A DNA stretch of 64,000 nucleotides, from NCBI RefSeq assembly GCF_002217655.1, contig NZ_NEWK01000002.1, forward strand, positions 807,164 to 871,163. Direction: 5' to 3'. Positions within the stretch are counted from its first letter, which is position 1; each line of letters opens with the position of its first letter. This stretch comes from Geobacillus thermocatenulatus. Its GTDB lineage: Bacteria > Bacillota > Bacilli > Bacillales > Anoxybacillaceae. The notes under the pieces were generated by a model, which was given only the letters and a program-made list of their open reading frames with translations, did not search any database and was not told the origin of the DNA. Position numbers and translations under genes: made by a program. Below are positions 9,277-17,673 of the stretch, piece by piece.

Positions 9277-9660
9277 TTAATCTTTGCGGAACGAAAACGG
9301 ATGCGCTTCTTTGTTTCTTTGTTCTTGACCGACCCCTTGAAATTCGGAAAGAATGCTCTGAATCGCCGCGATCGCCTGCTGGACGTTCACCAAATGTTTT
9401 TGCACATCAGCTGCATCGATCTGTCCAAGCATAGCCGCGAGCTTATCGATCCATTTGTTCGTTCCTTTTTCCTCCTCTTTTGCCGCACCGTTTGTTTCCC
9501 GATACGGCTCCCATATGTCATCGTCTTCCCCGAACAAATACCAATCCTCATACACTTGTTTCCACGTCTTTTTGCCACTGCGCACCTCCTGGATGATTTT
9601 TGGATGTTTTTTCACAAACTGTTTAAACTGTTCAACGGAAGGATGCAGAGGCTTGACCAT
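9277..9660 (-). CDS. ylbD: Spore coat protein YlbD
   Basis: A 127-residue protein starting MVKPLHPSVEQFKQFVKKHP, then VYEDWYLFGEDDDIWEPY, the conserved core of the YlbD coat protein family. In B. subtilis it is a minor spore coat component. The middle is Glu/Lys-rich and the C-terminus hydrophilic. The frame is open far upstream, but ATG 9660 fits the family start and has AAAGGG about 12 bases before it; ATG 9672 and 9702 are alternatives. It lies downstream of ylbC. Confidence 0.85.
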   Translation of the reverse strand: MVKPLHPSVEQFKQFVKKHPKIIQEVRSGKKTWKQVYEDWYLFGEDDDIWEPYRETNGAAKEEEKGTNKWIDKLAAMLGQIDAADVQKHLVNVQQAIAAIQSILSEFQGVGQEQRNKEAHPFSFRKD

Positions 9661-9740
9661 GGCGGTTCTCATCCCTTTCGTCCACTCATGCCTATCTGCC
9701 ATATCATATCGCATCCAACACAGAGAGGTGCGCCCAATTT

Positions 9741-10748
9741 TTAGAGCGGCGTAAAGAAGTTTTGCGTATAGTAATCGGCGTAGACGCCAACGCCCAAGTG
9801 AGTGAACTCTTCGTTCAACATCATGTTCCGATGGTTTTGGCTGTTCAGCCATCCGATGGTCGCCTCAACGCCATCGACTTGATGGGCAGCGATATTTTCC
9901 CCGGCAAGCTGGAACGGAATGTGAAGCGCGCCAAGCCGCTTCGATAAATCGCCATACTGCGGCGACTCATGGGAGAAAAACCGGTGATCATGCATATCTC
10001 GGCTATGTTTTTCCGCAGCGGCAGCGGCCTTGTCATCCCATACGAGAGAGGAAAGCCCGTGGCGATGGCGGATCAAATTCGTCCAGTCAAAAATTTGCTT
10101 CGCGTTGGCCGCATCAACAACCTGTCGCTTTTCTTCCGACAGCGGCGCGGCCGCCGGCAGGCTGCCGCGGTAAACGAGCTCGTACGGCCGCAACTTGACG
10201 AACGTTTCTGCATCCATCAGGCGGATCGCCGCCACCTCGCCGGTAAAGCGGTCAACATACAGCTGAGCGTAAACGCTGCCCACTTTGACAACCGGCCTTG
10301 ATGAGTAATCTTGTTCAGACAGCTCAAACCGGTATGTCCCGCTGCCTAGCTTAATCTCAATGTTCGATAGCACCGGCATCGTTTGAAAAATCGTCTGCAA
10401 CCGCTGGCCGACCGCAAACGGTTCAACGTTCACCTTCTCTCCGCCGACAAGAGCGGTGACGACGCGACCGCGCAAGATGCCAATCTGCACGTACGACTCA
10501 GGTCGACGGCTGTACACCCACCAGTCATATCCGTAAGCTGACGGGTCGATTCGGTCTGGAGCGCCAAGCCGTTTTTTCGCCTCTTGCACCGATTGCCCGA
10601 TCAACGCAACGATGCCGGCCGACGCCTTCGGCTCTTTCAACATGTATCGATTCGTCTCTGGCTGCTCCGGGGGGCTCGGGGGTGACGGACTCGGCGCAAA
10701 ATAATACAATCCAATCAAGAAAAACAAAAAAAGGAAAAACCATTTCAC
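9741..10748 (-). CDS. ylbC: Exported CAP/SCP-domain protein YlbC
   Basis: A 335-residue protein with an N-terminal hydrophobic anchor or signal (about 3-19) and a Pro-rich linker (SPSPPSPPEQPE). A CAP-associated N-terminal domain (about 40-190) is followed by a C-terminal CAP/SCP domain (about 215-335) with SRDMHDHRFFSHESP, AGENIAA and HRNMMLNEEFTHLGVGV, the signature cavity residues (His and Glu pairs). Such proteins face the outside of the cell; their enzymatic role is unknown. GTG 10748 is chosen from CGGGAG 9 bases upstream. Likely the head of ylbC-ylbD-ylbE. Confidence 0.92.
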   Translation of the reverse strand: MKWFFLFLFFLIGLYYFAPSPSPPSPPEQPETNRYMLKEPKASAGIVALIGQSVQEAKKRLGAPDRIDPSAYGYDWWVYSRRPESYVQIGILRGRVVTALVGGEKVNVEPFAVGQRLQTIFQTMPVLSNIEIKLGSGTYRFELSEQDYSSRPVVKVGSVYAQLYVDRFTGEVAAIRLMDAETFVKLRPYELVYRGSLPAAAPLSEEKRQVVDAANAKQIFDWTNLIRHRHGLSSLVWDDKAAAAAEKHSRDMHDHRFFSHESPQYGDLSKRLGALHIPFQLAGENIAAHQVDGVEATIGWLNSQNHRNMMLNEEFTHLGVGVYADYYTQNFFTPL

Positions 10749-10807
10749 ACGGCAACTCCCGCTTTCTGCGCAATCTCCTTATTGCCATTATAGCCGTTTT
10801 TTAGAGG

Positions 10808-10861
10808 CAAAAAAAAGAGGACACCCAAAAAGAGCGCTCCTCCTCGAAAGAAGCCGTGTCC
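10808..10861 (-). terminator. Terminator of the CBS-domain gene
   Basis: GGACAC-type arms (10819-10825 with 10856-10861) enclose an inner GAG-CGCTC hairpin; an eight-base T tract follows on the minus strand. Confidence 0.7.
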
Positions 10862-10871
10862 GTTGCGTTTG

Positions 10872-11297
10872 TCAATGGATGGCGTCTTGTTCGGAAATCT
10901 CGCTTAACGCACGACCCGCGCGTTCATCAGAATAGCGGTTCGTCGCCAAATCGCCGAGCGAGATGATGCCGACCAAACGCCCGTTTTCTACGACCGGGAG
11001 GCGGCGAATTTGGTGACGTGCCATCATATCTGCTGCCTTTTGCACCGAATCGTCCGGGGAAAGCGTGACGAGATCGCGGCTCATCACTTCCGTCACCGCA
11101 GTCGAACCGGGATGTTTTTCGGCCATGCCGCGCACGACCATATCGCGGTCGGTAATCATTCCGACAAGGCGGCCGTCATCGACAATCGGAATCGCCCCGA
11201 TGTTGAAATCGCGCATTTTTACCGCCACTTCGTAGAGATTGTCAAGGGGGGTGCAATATTGCACATCCGTTGACATGACGTCCCGTACCGTTTGCAT
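10872..11297 (-). CDS. Two-CBS-domain protein (YlbB/YhcV type)
   Basis: A 141-residue protein made of two tandem CBS domains: residues 7-60 (VMSTDVQYC, GMITDRDMVVRGM) and 72-130 (VMSRDLVTLSPDDSV, GIISLGDLA). Such stand-alone Bateman modules usually sense adenine nucleotides or related ligands; the target here is unknown. ATG 11297 has AAAGGAGAG upstream. By position it corresponds to ylbB of B. subtilis. It is monocistronic, with its own terminator, and divergent from the YugN-like gene. Confidence 0.92.
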   Translation of the reverse strand: MQTVRDVMSTDVQYCTPLDNLYEVAVKMRDFNIGAIPIVDDGRLVGMITDRDMVVRGMAEKHPGSTAVTEVMSRDLVTLSPDDSVQKAADMMARHQIRRLPVVENGRLVGIISLGDLATNRYSDERAGRALSEISEQDAIH

Positions 11298-11381
11298 TCT
11301 TCGTCTCTCCTTTCTACCCGTATTGTGCGCCGGATCACAAAAAAAAATGCGAGCGAAACGGAAACAATGGCAAACAATTCG

Positions 11382-11411
11382 TTGAAAAGCAAACCATTTT
11401 CGTACTATTAT
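11382..11411 (+). promoter_or_regulatory. Promoter of the YugN-like gene
   Basis: TTGAAA (11382-11387), an 18-base spacer and TATTAT (11406-11411), about 62 bases before the start codon. Confidence 0.6.
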
Positions 11412-11472
11412 AAATGAGGGGATGATTTCCTGTTTTGCGCTTTTACATACTGTGTTGTTAGGAGGAAGAAGG

Positions 11473-11832
11473 ATGAAGTTTGAAAATACCGGACTGGAAA
11501 ATCAGACGGTCGAACTTTCCCGCCTTGATGACATTATGGAGCGCCTCGGCTTTGTACGCGCGGCGCAATGGGATTATGAACGGGTCACATACGACCGGAA
11601 ATACGTCGTGAAAGAAGGCACCTACTATTTGCGTGTTCAAGGATACGCCATTGAGGGAGATGTCGATTCGCGCTATGCGCTCATTAAGCTGCTCACGCCG
11701 ATTTTAGGGAAACATTACTATCCACACGGCGTCGAGTACGGCGATGATGAACATTTTCCGTCCTCTCTTGTCAGCCAATGCCAAAACGTGTTGGCGCAGG
11801 TCAAAAGCGAGCTTGAAAAAATCAAAGAATAA
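11473..11832 (+). CDS. YugN-like family protein
   Basis: A 119-residue soluble protein (MKFENTGLENQTVELSRLDD...) with the alternating pattern of the YugN-like family (WDYERVTYDRKYVV, LTPILGKHYYPHGVEY), which is restricted to Bacillales and has no known function. By position it would be the counterpart of B. subtilis ylbA. ATG 11473 has a strong GGAGGAAGAAGG site. It is convergent with the Asp23-like gene and shares a bidirectional terminator with it. Confidence 0.85.
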   Translation: MKFENTGLENQTVELSRLDDIMERLGFVRAAQWDYERVTYDRKYVVKEGTYYLRVQGYAIEGDVDSRYALIKLLTPILGKHYYPHGVEYGDDEHFPSSLVSQCQNVLAQVKSELEKIKE

Positions 11833-11834
11833 TC

Positions 11835-11872
11835 AAAAAACGCATGAGAGCACGGTTCTCATGCGTTTTTTT
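11835..11872. terminator. Bidirectional terminator
   Basis: Perfect 11-base arms AACGCATGAGA (11839-11849) and TCTCATGCGTT (11857-11867) with T tracts on both strands, between the convergent YugN-like and Asp23-like genes. Confidence 0.9.
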
Positions 11873-12164
11873 CCGGCATGACAAGCCGTTTGACAACAAT
11901 GTCGACCGCCTCGGCAACATATGGCGTCATCGCGGCGATCTCCTCGGCAATATGCTGCTGCAGCTGGCGGCAAACTTCCATCACCGGCGCCCCATATCGA
12001 ATGGACATTTTGACCGTGACGCGGCACCGCTCTCCTTGAGCAACGGTGATGAACACCTCACAATCGTCAAGAGCGACCTCCGTCTGGCCGCGCACACACA
12101 TCATGACAATGGTCAACAGCGTCGCCTCTACGGCGCTCCGTTTCCGATAGCGAAACGTGTTCAC
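11859..12164 (-). CDS. Asp23/Gls24 (DUF322) family protein
   Basis: About 101 residues with the Asp23/Gls24 core: CRVTVKMSIRYGAPVMEVC followed by a helix and AVDIVVKRLV. Members include S. aureus Asp23, which is linked to the cell envelope, and B. subtilis YqhY, linked to fatty-acid metabolism; the role of this copy is unknown. GTG 12164 is chosen because GGGAGGAGAAGGCG precedes it; an upstream GTG at 12185 lies before that site. Its last codons form part of the shared terminator. The IS remnant is inserted upstream, between this gene and the cta operon. Confidence 0.8.
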   Translation of the reverse strand: MNTFRYRKRSAVEATLLTIVMMCVRGQTEVALDDCEVFITVAQGERCRVTVKMSIRYGAPVMEVCRQLQQHIAEEIAAMTPYVAEAVDIVVKRLVMPEKNA

Positions 12165-12235
12165 CGCCTTCTCCTCCCGCTGCACAAAATCACGTCTATA
12201 CAGGCACGTTGTATTCTATATAGATGCAATATGAA

Positions 12236-12410
12236 CCTCTCCCACTTACAGAAGTGGGGGGTTCCTGTTTCCCCTTCGGGGTGGATGCGTGATAGGTTGG
12301 TCGGCAGCCTATCTGCAGGCAACGCCTGGCATCCGTCCCGTTGGGAGCGACAGGCAACATGAGTATCATCGATACTCAAGGGCGGGAACTCGCCATCTAC
12401 GACTTCTTGC
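12236..12410 (-). ncRNA. Candidate omega-RNA (reRNA) at the right end of the IS element
   Basis: The 175 bases after the tnpB stop contain stems such as GAGTATC-GAT-GATACTC (about 12361-12377), GGATGCCAGGCG and a terminal CCCACTT hairpin, the layout of TnpB guide RNAs that overlap the 3' end of tnpB and finish in the flanking DNA. The call rests on family architecture; no expression is shown. Confidence 0.5.
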
Positions 12411-13094
12411 TTATGCAATCCGTCGATACGTAAACGGTTTGACCGTAAATTCCAACGGGCGAATTTCGCCATAATATACTTTGGCAAATAAATTCATCGC
12501 TCCGTGGATGTCACGGTGTTGTTTGTATCCGCATTGACATGTATAATTTCTAGAAGAAGATTTATTCTTCTTCCCGCAAACAGGGCATGTTTGCGATGTG
12601 TAGCTCTCGTCCTTTTTCTCCATTTCAATGCCTTCGGCATTCAATTTGTATTTGAGATAATCAAATAGTTTTCCAAACGACCAATTGGATAATTTCTGAT
12701 TGGTCTTTTTGTTTCGTTTCTTTTTCGTGTTCCGTTGTACCCCCTCGACATCCCCAATGACGACTTCTTTCACTTGGTTTTCCAAACACCAACGAACAAA
12801 TTGTCTCGTGGTTTTGTGCAACGCATCCTTTAGTTGTGCCTCTGATTTCGAAAGTACATATTGTTTTGCCCGATTGTACTTTTTCCATTGTTTGGAGCCT
12901 TTTTTGCATCTGCTCATGAGTTTTTGCAGTTCTTTTAATTTTTTGTTTCTCAACCGATGGATGCTTCTTATTTTTCTTCCCGTGATAATGAGGTTTTCCC
13001 CATTTTCACAAACGGCTGCGATGGTGTGAATTTCCCCTGGGTCAATAGCGACACGGTTTTGACTTTTATTCTCTTCAGCGTTCGATACATGGTT
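12411..13094 (-). pseudogene. tnpB: TnpB (RNA-guided nuclease) gene, 5'-deleted
   Basis: The frame from 13094 to 12411 encodes the C-terminal half of an IS605 TnpB: the RuvC segment AIDPGEIHTIAAV with the first catalytic Asp, then RNKKLKELQKLMSRCKKGS, VVIGDVEGVQRNTKKK, the zinc ribbon CPVCGKK...CQCGY, and the last catalytic Asp in HRDIHGAMNL. Full proteins are about 370-400 residues, so roughly 150-200 N-terminal residues are missing. A good AGGAGGTGAAACC-ATG start (ATG at 13090) remains but is out of frame, and a TGA stands in the TnpB frame at 13097, so a deletion joined start and middle. An internal ATG at 12953 could give 180 residues. Active nuclease is unlikely. Confidence 0.85.
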
Positions 13095-13313
13095 TCACCT
13101 CCTATGTTTATCGAAAATCAAAAGAGAAGGGAGAAACAAAAAACATCCATGAGCAAGCCTTGCTCCCCACCCTGGCATGAAAATGACTTATCAAGGCAGC
13201 GCATTTTCACAGAAAAAAGAAGCCATTCATCCCCCACCTATAGAGGTGGAGGACTTCTGGCTAATTTAATATATGTTATGCAGCCACCGCTGTCCTTGCT
13301 CCTTGCCCGCCGG

Positions 13314-13769
13314 TTAAAAACCGAGCACCGCCTTGATGAGCGACGTTGTTTGGCCCCCTGGATAGAGGACATAAAGCAGCCAGTAGACGACGACCCCGGT
13401 TGAGGCGCTGCCAAACCAAATGATGCTGGTGATCGGCCCAAGCCGACGATGGCGGGCCCTCTTGTCTTTCAATCCCGTCCAAATCGTGACAAGGCCAAAT
13501 ACGGCGCCAACTGTCGCCAGCACAATATGGAAAATAAGAAACAGCGTATAGTACACTTTGACGTTCTCCGGCCCGCCAAAGCTCGTATTGCCGATAAACA
13601 ACGTCCGCGACATGTAAATGGTGAAAAACAGCAAAGCAAACACCGCTGCCGTCAGCATCACCTTTTTATGCGCTTCGATCCGCCTGCGGCTGATCAAATA
13701 CCACCCATAAGCAACAAGCAAAGCGCTGATCACGATGCAGCTCGTGCTGATTGTCGGTAAAACGGCCAT
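13314..13769 (-). CDS. ctaM: Cytochrome oxidase maturation protein CtaM (DUF420, YozB)
   Basis: A 151-residue integral membrane protein with four hydrophobic segments (about 5-26, 38-58, 77-99, 120-142), matching DUF420/YozB. In Firmicutes CtaM is needed to mature heme A-containing terminal oxidases, which explains its position as the last gene of the cta operon. Conserved His residues (in EAHKK and FLIFHIV) may contact heme or copper; this is inference. It lies about 50 bases after ctaG. No clear terminator follows before the IS element. Confidence 0.9.
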   Translation of the reverse strand: MAVLPTISTSCIVISALLVAYGWYLISRRRIEAHKKVMLTAAVFALLFFTIYMSRTLFIGNTSFGGPENVKVYYTLFLIFHIVLATVGAVFGLVTIWTGLKDKRARHRRLGPITSIIWFGSASTGVVVYWLLYVLYPGGQTTSLIKAVLGF

Positions 13770-13818
13770 CGCTTCTCTCCCTTTCTTCTTTGTTCATCGT
13801 TTAGCGGCTAACCGCGCT

Positions 13819-14721
13819 TTACAGTTTGGTCGGCCGCGGCTCCATATCCATGCTTGGCTCTTTCTCCCGCTCCTTCCGATACCATTCGGTGAAGATGAAG
13901 AACAGCATCGTCCCGTACACGATTTCCTGGATGATTTTCATCAACACTCCGCCGAGCTGCTGGTCATGGAGCGGCGACATCGATAAAAACATTTGCGGCC
14001 CCGTCAAATCAAGCGAAGCCAGCGTCCCTTGAGGAACGCATAGAGCCAGCGCGGCCATCCATGCTTTCGGGTCCGTATACGTCGCATAAAGCGGCGTATC
14101 GGTAAAAATGATGAGTGCGCAAGCCGGGGTCAACAGCATGCCGTCAGCGAAAATGTAACCCATTTTTTTTAAGCCGGACAATGTTTGCCACTCAGGAAGT
14201 TTATTAACAAGCGGCCACCACATGCAAAACGCAGCAACGAAAATGACCGAGGTAACAAAGGCATGCAGCCACATATTCATTTTCACAGCGTCAAAAATGA
14301 ATGGAACGTGATAAAGCGAAAACAAACCGTTAAACAGCAGCAGCGCCACAATCGGCTTTGTCAACAACCGAAACACGCGGCGCACCGCTGCGAAACGGAA
14401 CGCTCGCTCATAAAGCGGCGCCGGAATGCCTAAAATAAAACATTGCGGCACGATCAAATACAGCACTGCCATTTGCACCATATGGGCGGTGAACGTCAAA
14501 TGGCCCATCAAATCTAGCGGAGACCCTTTGCATATATAAAGAAGCGCCATCCCGGTCCCAAAATATGCTTTCTGCTTCCCCGAAACGGCATCACCGAGGC
14601 CGAAACGCTGCCGCCATGGCCCGGTGATCCCCATGTACAGCAATGCAACCGCCGCTAACACAAGCAAAAAAAACGGACTCCAAAGGGCGACGGGGCCAAA
14701 CATTTGCAGCGATTGAAACAT
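13819..14721 (-). CDS. ctaG: Cytochrome c oxidase assembly factor CtaG (caa3 type)
   Basis: A 300-residue polytopic membrane protein of the Bacillus caa3 CtaG family, which is unrelated to the Cox11-type CtaG of proteobacteria. Typical blocks are GLFSLYHVPFIFDAV, AFCMWWPLVNKLPE and MSPLHDQQLGGVLMKIIQE. It is needed for forming active cytochrome caa3, probably by helping build the CuA or CuB centre. ATG 14721 has an AGGAGGGG site. Transcribed after ctaF, with an intrinsic terminator between them that may lower its expression relative to the structural subunits. Confidence 0.94.
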   Translation of the reverse strand: MFQSLQMFGPVALWSPFFLLVLAAVALLYMGITGPWRQRFGLGDAVSGKQKAYFGTGMALLYICKGSPLDLMGHLTFTAHMVQMAVLYLIVPQCFILGIPAPLYERAFRFAAVRRVFRLLTKPIVALLLFNGLFSLYHVPFIFDAVKMNMWLHAFVTSVIFVAAFCMWWPLVNKLPEWQTLSGLKKMGYIFADGMLLTPACALIIFTDTPLYATYTDPKAWMAALALCVPQGTLASLDLTGPQMFLSMSPLHDQQLGGVLMKIIQEIVYGTMLFFIFTEWYRKEREKEPSMDMEPRPTKL

Positions 14722-14783
14722 ACGAATCCCCTCCTGATTGGTCCTTTCCCATTATACTACAAGACGCCGCGCCACAGCTATTC

Positions 14784-14823
14784 AAAAAGGGGAAACCGGC
14801 GCAAAACCGATTCCCCCTTTTCT
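14784..14823 (-). terminator. Terminator between ctaF and ctaG
   Basis: On the minus strand an AAGGGGGAAYCGGTTTT-like arm pairs with CCGGTTTCCCCTTTTT across a short loop. It begins at the ctaF stop codon, so it separates structural subunits from assembly factors. Confidence 0.75.
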
Positions 14824-15155
14824 TACCACCAAATGACTGTTGTAAACGCCCAAACAAGCAAAAGCATAACCGCCACACCGCCGTAAATAAACATCGTCGG
14901 GAATTCGTGGCCTTTATGGCTCATATGCATGAAATAATAAAGCTGGAATGCGACCTGCACGGCGGCTAAAAGCAAAATAAACGGAACGACAAACCAATGG
15001 GAAAATTCTTCGTACCCAACGGCGGCGAAGGCGATGAGCGTCAACAAAATCATCAAAACGAATGCAATCATTTGATGACGCATCTCTTCCGCGTTTTTCC
15101 GCCGGCGATACGCCAAATCGACGCGTTCATTTCCTGAATTCGTTTGATTCGCCAT
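14823..15155 (-). CDS. ctaF: Cytochrome caa3 oxidase subunit IV
   Basis: A 110-residue protein with three transmembrane helices (about 28-48, 54-74, 86-108) and the family signature FQLYYFMHMSHKGHEFP. It is the small subunit IV of the aa3/caa3 oxidase, which stabilises the complex. ATG 15155 lies 4 bases after the ctaE stop, so it is tightly coupled in the operon. Confidence 0.95.
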   Translation of the reverse strand: MANQTNSGNERVDLAYRRRKNAEEMRHQMIAFVLMILLTLIAFAAVGYEEFSHWFVVPFILLLAAVQVAFQLYYFMHMSHKGHEFPTMFIYGGVAVMLLLVWAFTTVIWW

Positions 15156-15159
15156 ACGT

Positions 15160-15780
15160 TCACCCCACCATTCCCATCAAATATACAACGGTAAAAATGA
15201 ACACCCAGACGACGTCGATGAAGTGCCAATACAGGCTTGCGACGTAAAATTTCGGGGCGTTGTATAAATTCAACCCACGCTTAGCATTGCGAATCATGAG
15301 CGTCAAAATCCAAAGCAACCCGAACGCGACGTGGCTTCCGTGCGTGCCAACGAGCGTGTAGAATGCTGAAGCGAAAGCGCTGGTCGTAAACTTATGGCCT
15401 TCATGCACATATTCATTGAACTCGTAAATTTCCAAGCCCAAAAAGCCGGCGCCAAGCAAAACGGTAATGCCAAACCAGAGCTGCATCTTTTTAAAGTCAA
15501 AGTTTTTCATATGATAAATGGCATACACGCTCGTCAAGCTGCTGGTTAGCAGCAGCATCGTTGCCATGAACACAACCGGCATTTGGAACAGTTCTTCCGC
15601 CGAAGGACCTCCGTTCGTTTTATCTTTCAGCGCCAAATAGGTGGCGAAGAGAGAGGCGAACAGCACCGTCTCTCCGCCTAAAAAGAGCCAGAAGCCGAGA
15701 AACTTATTTTTTCCCTCAAGGGTGGCGCGTTCCGGCGCGGCTGGAAACGTCTCGGCCGTCAATTTTTCCTCTGCATGCAT
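15160..15780 (-). CDS. ctaE: Cytochrome caa3 oxidase subunit III
   Basis: A 206-residue subunit III with five predicted helices. Characteristic stretches are LGFWLFLGGETVLFASLF, GTHGSHVAFGLLWI and SLYWHFIDVVWVFIF, the last two containing the conserved His residues of the family. Subunit III supports the stability of the oxygen-reducing core. Its ATG overlaps the ctaD stop as TGATG, indicating translational coupling. Confidence 0.97.
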   Translation of the reverse strand: MHAEEKLTAETFPAAPERATLEGKNKFLGFWLFLGGETVLFASLFATYLALKDKTNGGPSAEELFQMPVVFMATMLLLTSSLTSVYAIYHMKNFDFKKMQLWFGITVLLGAGFLGLEIYEFNEYVHEGHKFTTSAFASAFYTLVGTHGSHVAFGLLWILTLMIRNAKRGLNLYNAPKFYVASLYWHFIDVVWVFIFTVVYLMGMVG

Positions 15781-17651
15781 CAGGCGTTCGCCTCCTTCTT
15801 CTCAAGTTCAAGCACTTCTTCTTTATGGATGTGGAAGCCGTGATCATCGATCACCGAGCGCAAGAACATCGAACCGAGCGTAATGAGCAGACCGAGAATG
15901 CCGACCGGCAAGCCCCATCCGGCGTCATTATGATACGTAAAGCCGAAGGCGGCGACAAACAGGCCGAACGCAATGACAAACGGCAAAAACGACGAATTCG
16001 GCATATGGATGTCGCCAAGCGGTTCAGCTGGCGTCAATTCTTTTTTGCCTTCCATTTTTTCAAGCCAGAAAGCATCCAAGCCACGGACAAGCGGTGTTTG
16101 CGCAAAGTTGTACACCGGCGGCGGCGAAGCGATCGCCCATTCGAGCGTGCGGCCGTCGCCCCATGCATCGCCCGGCACTTTTTCGCCTTTTGCTGTCGTT
16201 ACCACAATGTTAATAAGTAAAATAATCGTGGCAGCCGCCATAAAGAACGCACCGACCGTGCTGACGAAGTTCCCTGTCTCCCATCCTTGGTTCGGCAAAT
16301 ACGTAAAGACGCGGCGCGGCATTCCTGTTAAACCAAGGAAATGTTGGATAAAGAACGTTAAATGGAAACCGATAAAGAACAGCCAGAATGTCATTTTGCC
16401 AAGCGTTTCGTTCAACATGCGGCCAAACATTTTCGGCCACCAGTAATGCGTGCCCGCAAGCAGAGCGAACACAACCCCGCCGACGATGACGTAATGGAAG
16501 TGCGCGACAACGAAATAGCTGTCATGGTATTGGTAGTCTGCGGCCGCCGCCGCCAACATGACCCCGGTCACCCCGCCCATGACGAACGACGGGATGAAGG
16601 CGACGGCATAATGCATTGGCGTTGTGAATTTGATGCTCCCGCCCCACATGGTAAACAGCCAGTTAAAAATTTTGACTCCTGTCGGAACGGCGATCGTCAT
16701 CGTTGCCACCGCAAAGATGGCATTCGCGATCGGCCCCATCCCGACCGTGAACATATGGTGCGCCCATACCATGAACCCTAAGAACGCGATGAGCACGGTC
16801 GCAAACACCATTGACGAATAGCCGAACAGCCGCTTGCGCGAGAACGTCGCAAAAATTTCCGAGAAAATGCCGAACGCCGGCAAAACAAGAATGTAGACTT
16901 CCGGATGGCCGAATACCCAGAACAAGTGCTCCCAAATGATCGTATTGCCGCCGGCAGCTGGGTTAAAGAAGTTGCCGCCAAACAAACGATCCATCATCAT
17001 AAAAATCAAACCAACCGTCAGCGGTGGAAACGCAAACAAGATGAGCGCCGACGTCACAAACGTCGCCCATGTGAACATCGGCATGCGCATAAACGTCATG
17101 CCTGGAGCGCGCATATTAATGATCGTGACAAGGAAGTTAATCCCGCCCATTAGTGTACCGAAGCCGGAAATTTGCAGCCCGAGCGTATAAAAATCAATGC
17201 CATGATGCGCTTTTGAGTCAAGCGACAGCGACGCATACGACGTCCAACCAGCGTCCGGCGCGCCGCCCAAAAACCATGAACAGTTCAAAAACAAACCGCC
17301 GAAGAAAAACATCCAGAATCCAAGAGCGTTCAAAAACGGGAACGCGACGTCGCGCGCACCGATCTGCAGCGGCACAACTGCGTTCATAAAGGCGAAAATA
17401 AGCGGCATGGCAGCCAAGAAAATCATCGTCGTTCCGTGCATCGTCAACACTTCGTTATACAACCCGCCGACAAGGAAATCGTTGTTCGGCTTCGCGAGCT
17501 GAATGCGGATGAACAACGCCTCAAGACCGCCGAGCAGGAAAAAAAACCCGCCGGAAATCAAGTACAAATGGGCGATTTTTTTATGGTCGACCGTTGTCAA
17601 GTAATCCCATAAAACGGCGCCGACACCCTTTTTGCGAGCGATCGTACTCAC
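15780..17651 (-). CDS. ctaD: Cytochrome caa3 oxidase subunit I
   Basis: The 623-residue catalytic subunit carrying heme a, heme a3 and CuB. Visible signatures are LTMHGTTMIFLAAMP (heme a ligand His), the cross-linked His-Tyr in WVFGHPEVYILVLP, the CuB pair in VWAHHMFTVG, and HFHYVIVGG near the heme a3/heme a ligands. It has 12 core helices plus a C-terminal extension with two more, typical of Bacillus caa3. Part of the ctaC-D-E-F block; the ATG follows ctaC by 22 bases. Confidence 0.98.
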   Translation of the reverse strand: MSTIARKKGVGAVLWDYLTTVDHKKIAHLYLISGGFFFLLGGLEALFIRIQLAKPNNDFLVGGLYNEVLTMHGTTMIFLAAMPLIFAFMNAVVPLQIGARDVAFPFLNALGFWMFFFGGLFLNCSWFLGGAPDAGWTSYASLSLDSKAHHGIDFYTLGLQISGFGTLMGGINFLVTIINMRAPGMTFMRMPMFTWATFVTSALILFAFPPLTVGLIFMMMDRLFGGNFFNPAAGGNTIIWEHLFWVFGHPEVYILVLPAFGIFSEIFATFSRKRLFGYSSMVFATVLIAFLGFMVWAHHMFTVGMGPIANAIFAVATMTIAVPTGVKIFNWLFTMWGGSIKFTTPMHYAVAFIPSFVMGGVTGVMLAAAAADYQYHDSYFVVAHFHYVIVGGVVFALLAGTHYWWPKMFGRMLNETLGKMTFWLFFIGFHLTFFIQHFLGLTGMPRRVFTYLPNQGWETGNFVSTVGAFFMAAATIILLINIVVTTAKGEKVPGDAWGDGRTLEWAIASPPPVYNFAQTPLVRGLDAFWLEKMEGKKELTPAEPLGDIHMPNSSFLPFVIAFGLFVAAFGFTYHNDAGWGLPVGILGLLITLGSMFLRSVIDDHGFHIHKEEVLELEKKEANA

Positions 17652-17673
17652 GGTAAAACCCCCTTCGCATGCT

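Larger units (their letters stand above)
12231..13265 (-). mobile_element. Decayed IS200/IS605-family (IS1341-like) element
   Basis: A tnpB-only type element about 1 kb long. Imperfect palindromes lie at both ends: CCCACTT/AAGTGGG (12241-12258, right end) and CCACCT/AGGTGG (13234-13249, left end), as needed for single-strand transposition by TnpA of this family. There is no tnpA and tnpB is truncated, so it cannot move by itself. Exact ends are estimated; no target duplication is expected for this family. Confidence 0.8.

Noticed and set aside
12411-12953. Calling the 180-codon TnpB fragment an intact transposase
   Set aside because: The homologous frame continues upstream without a start codon and more than a third of the normal protein is missing, so it is a pseudogene.
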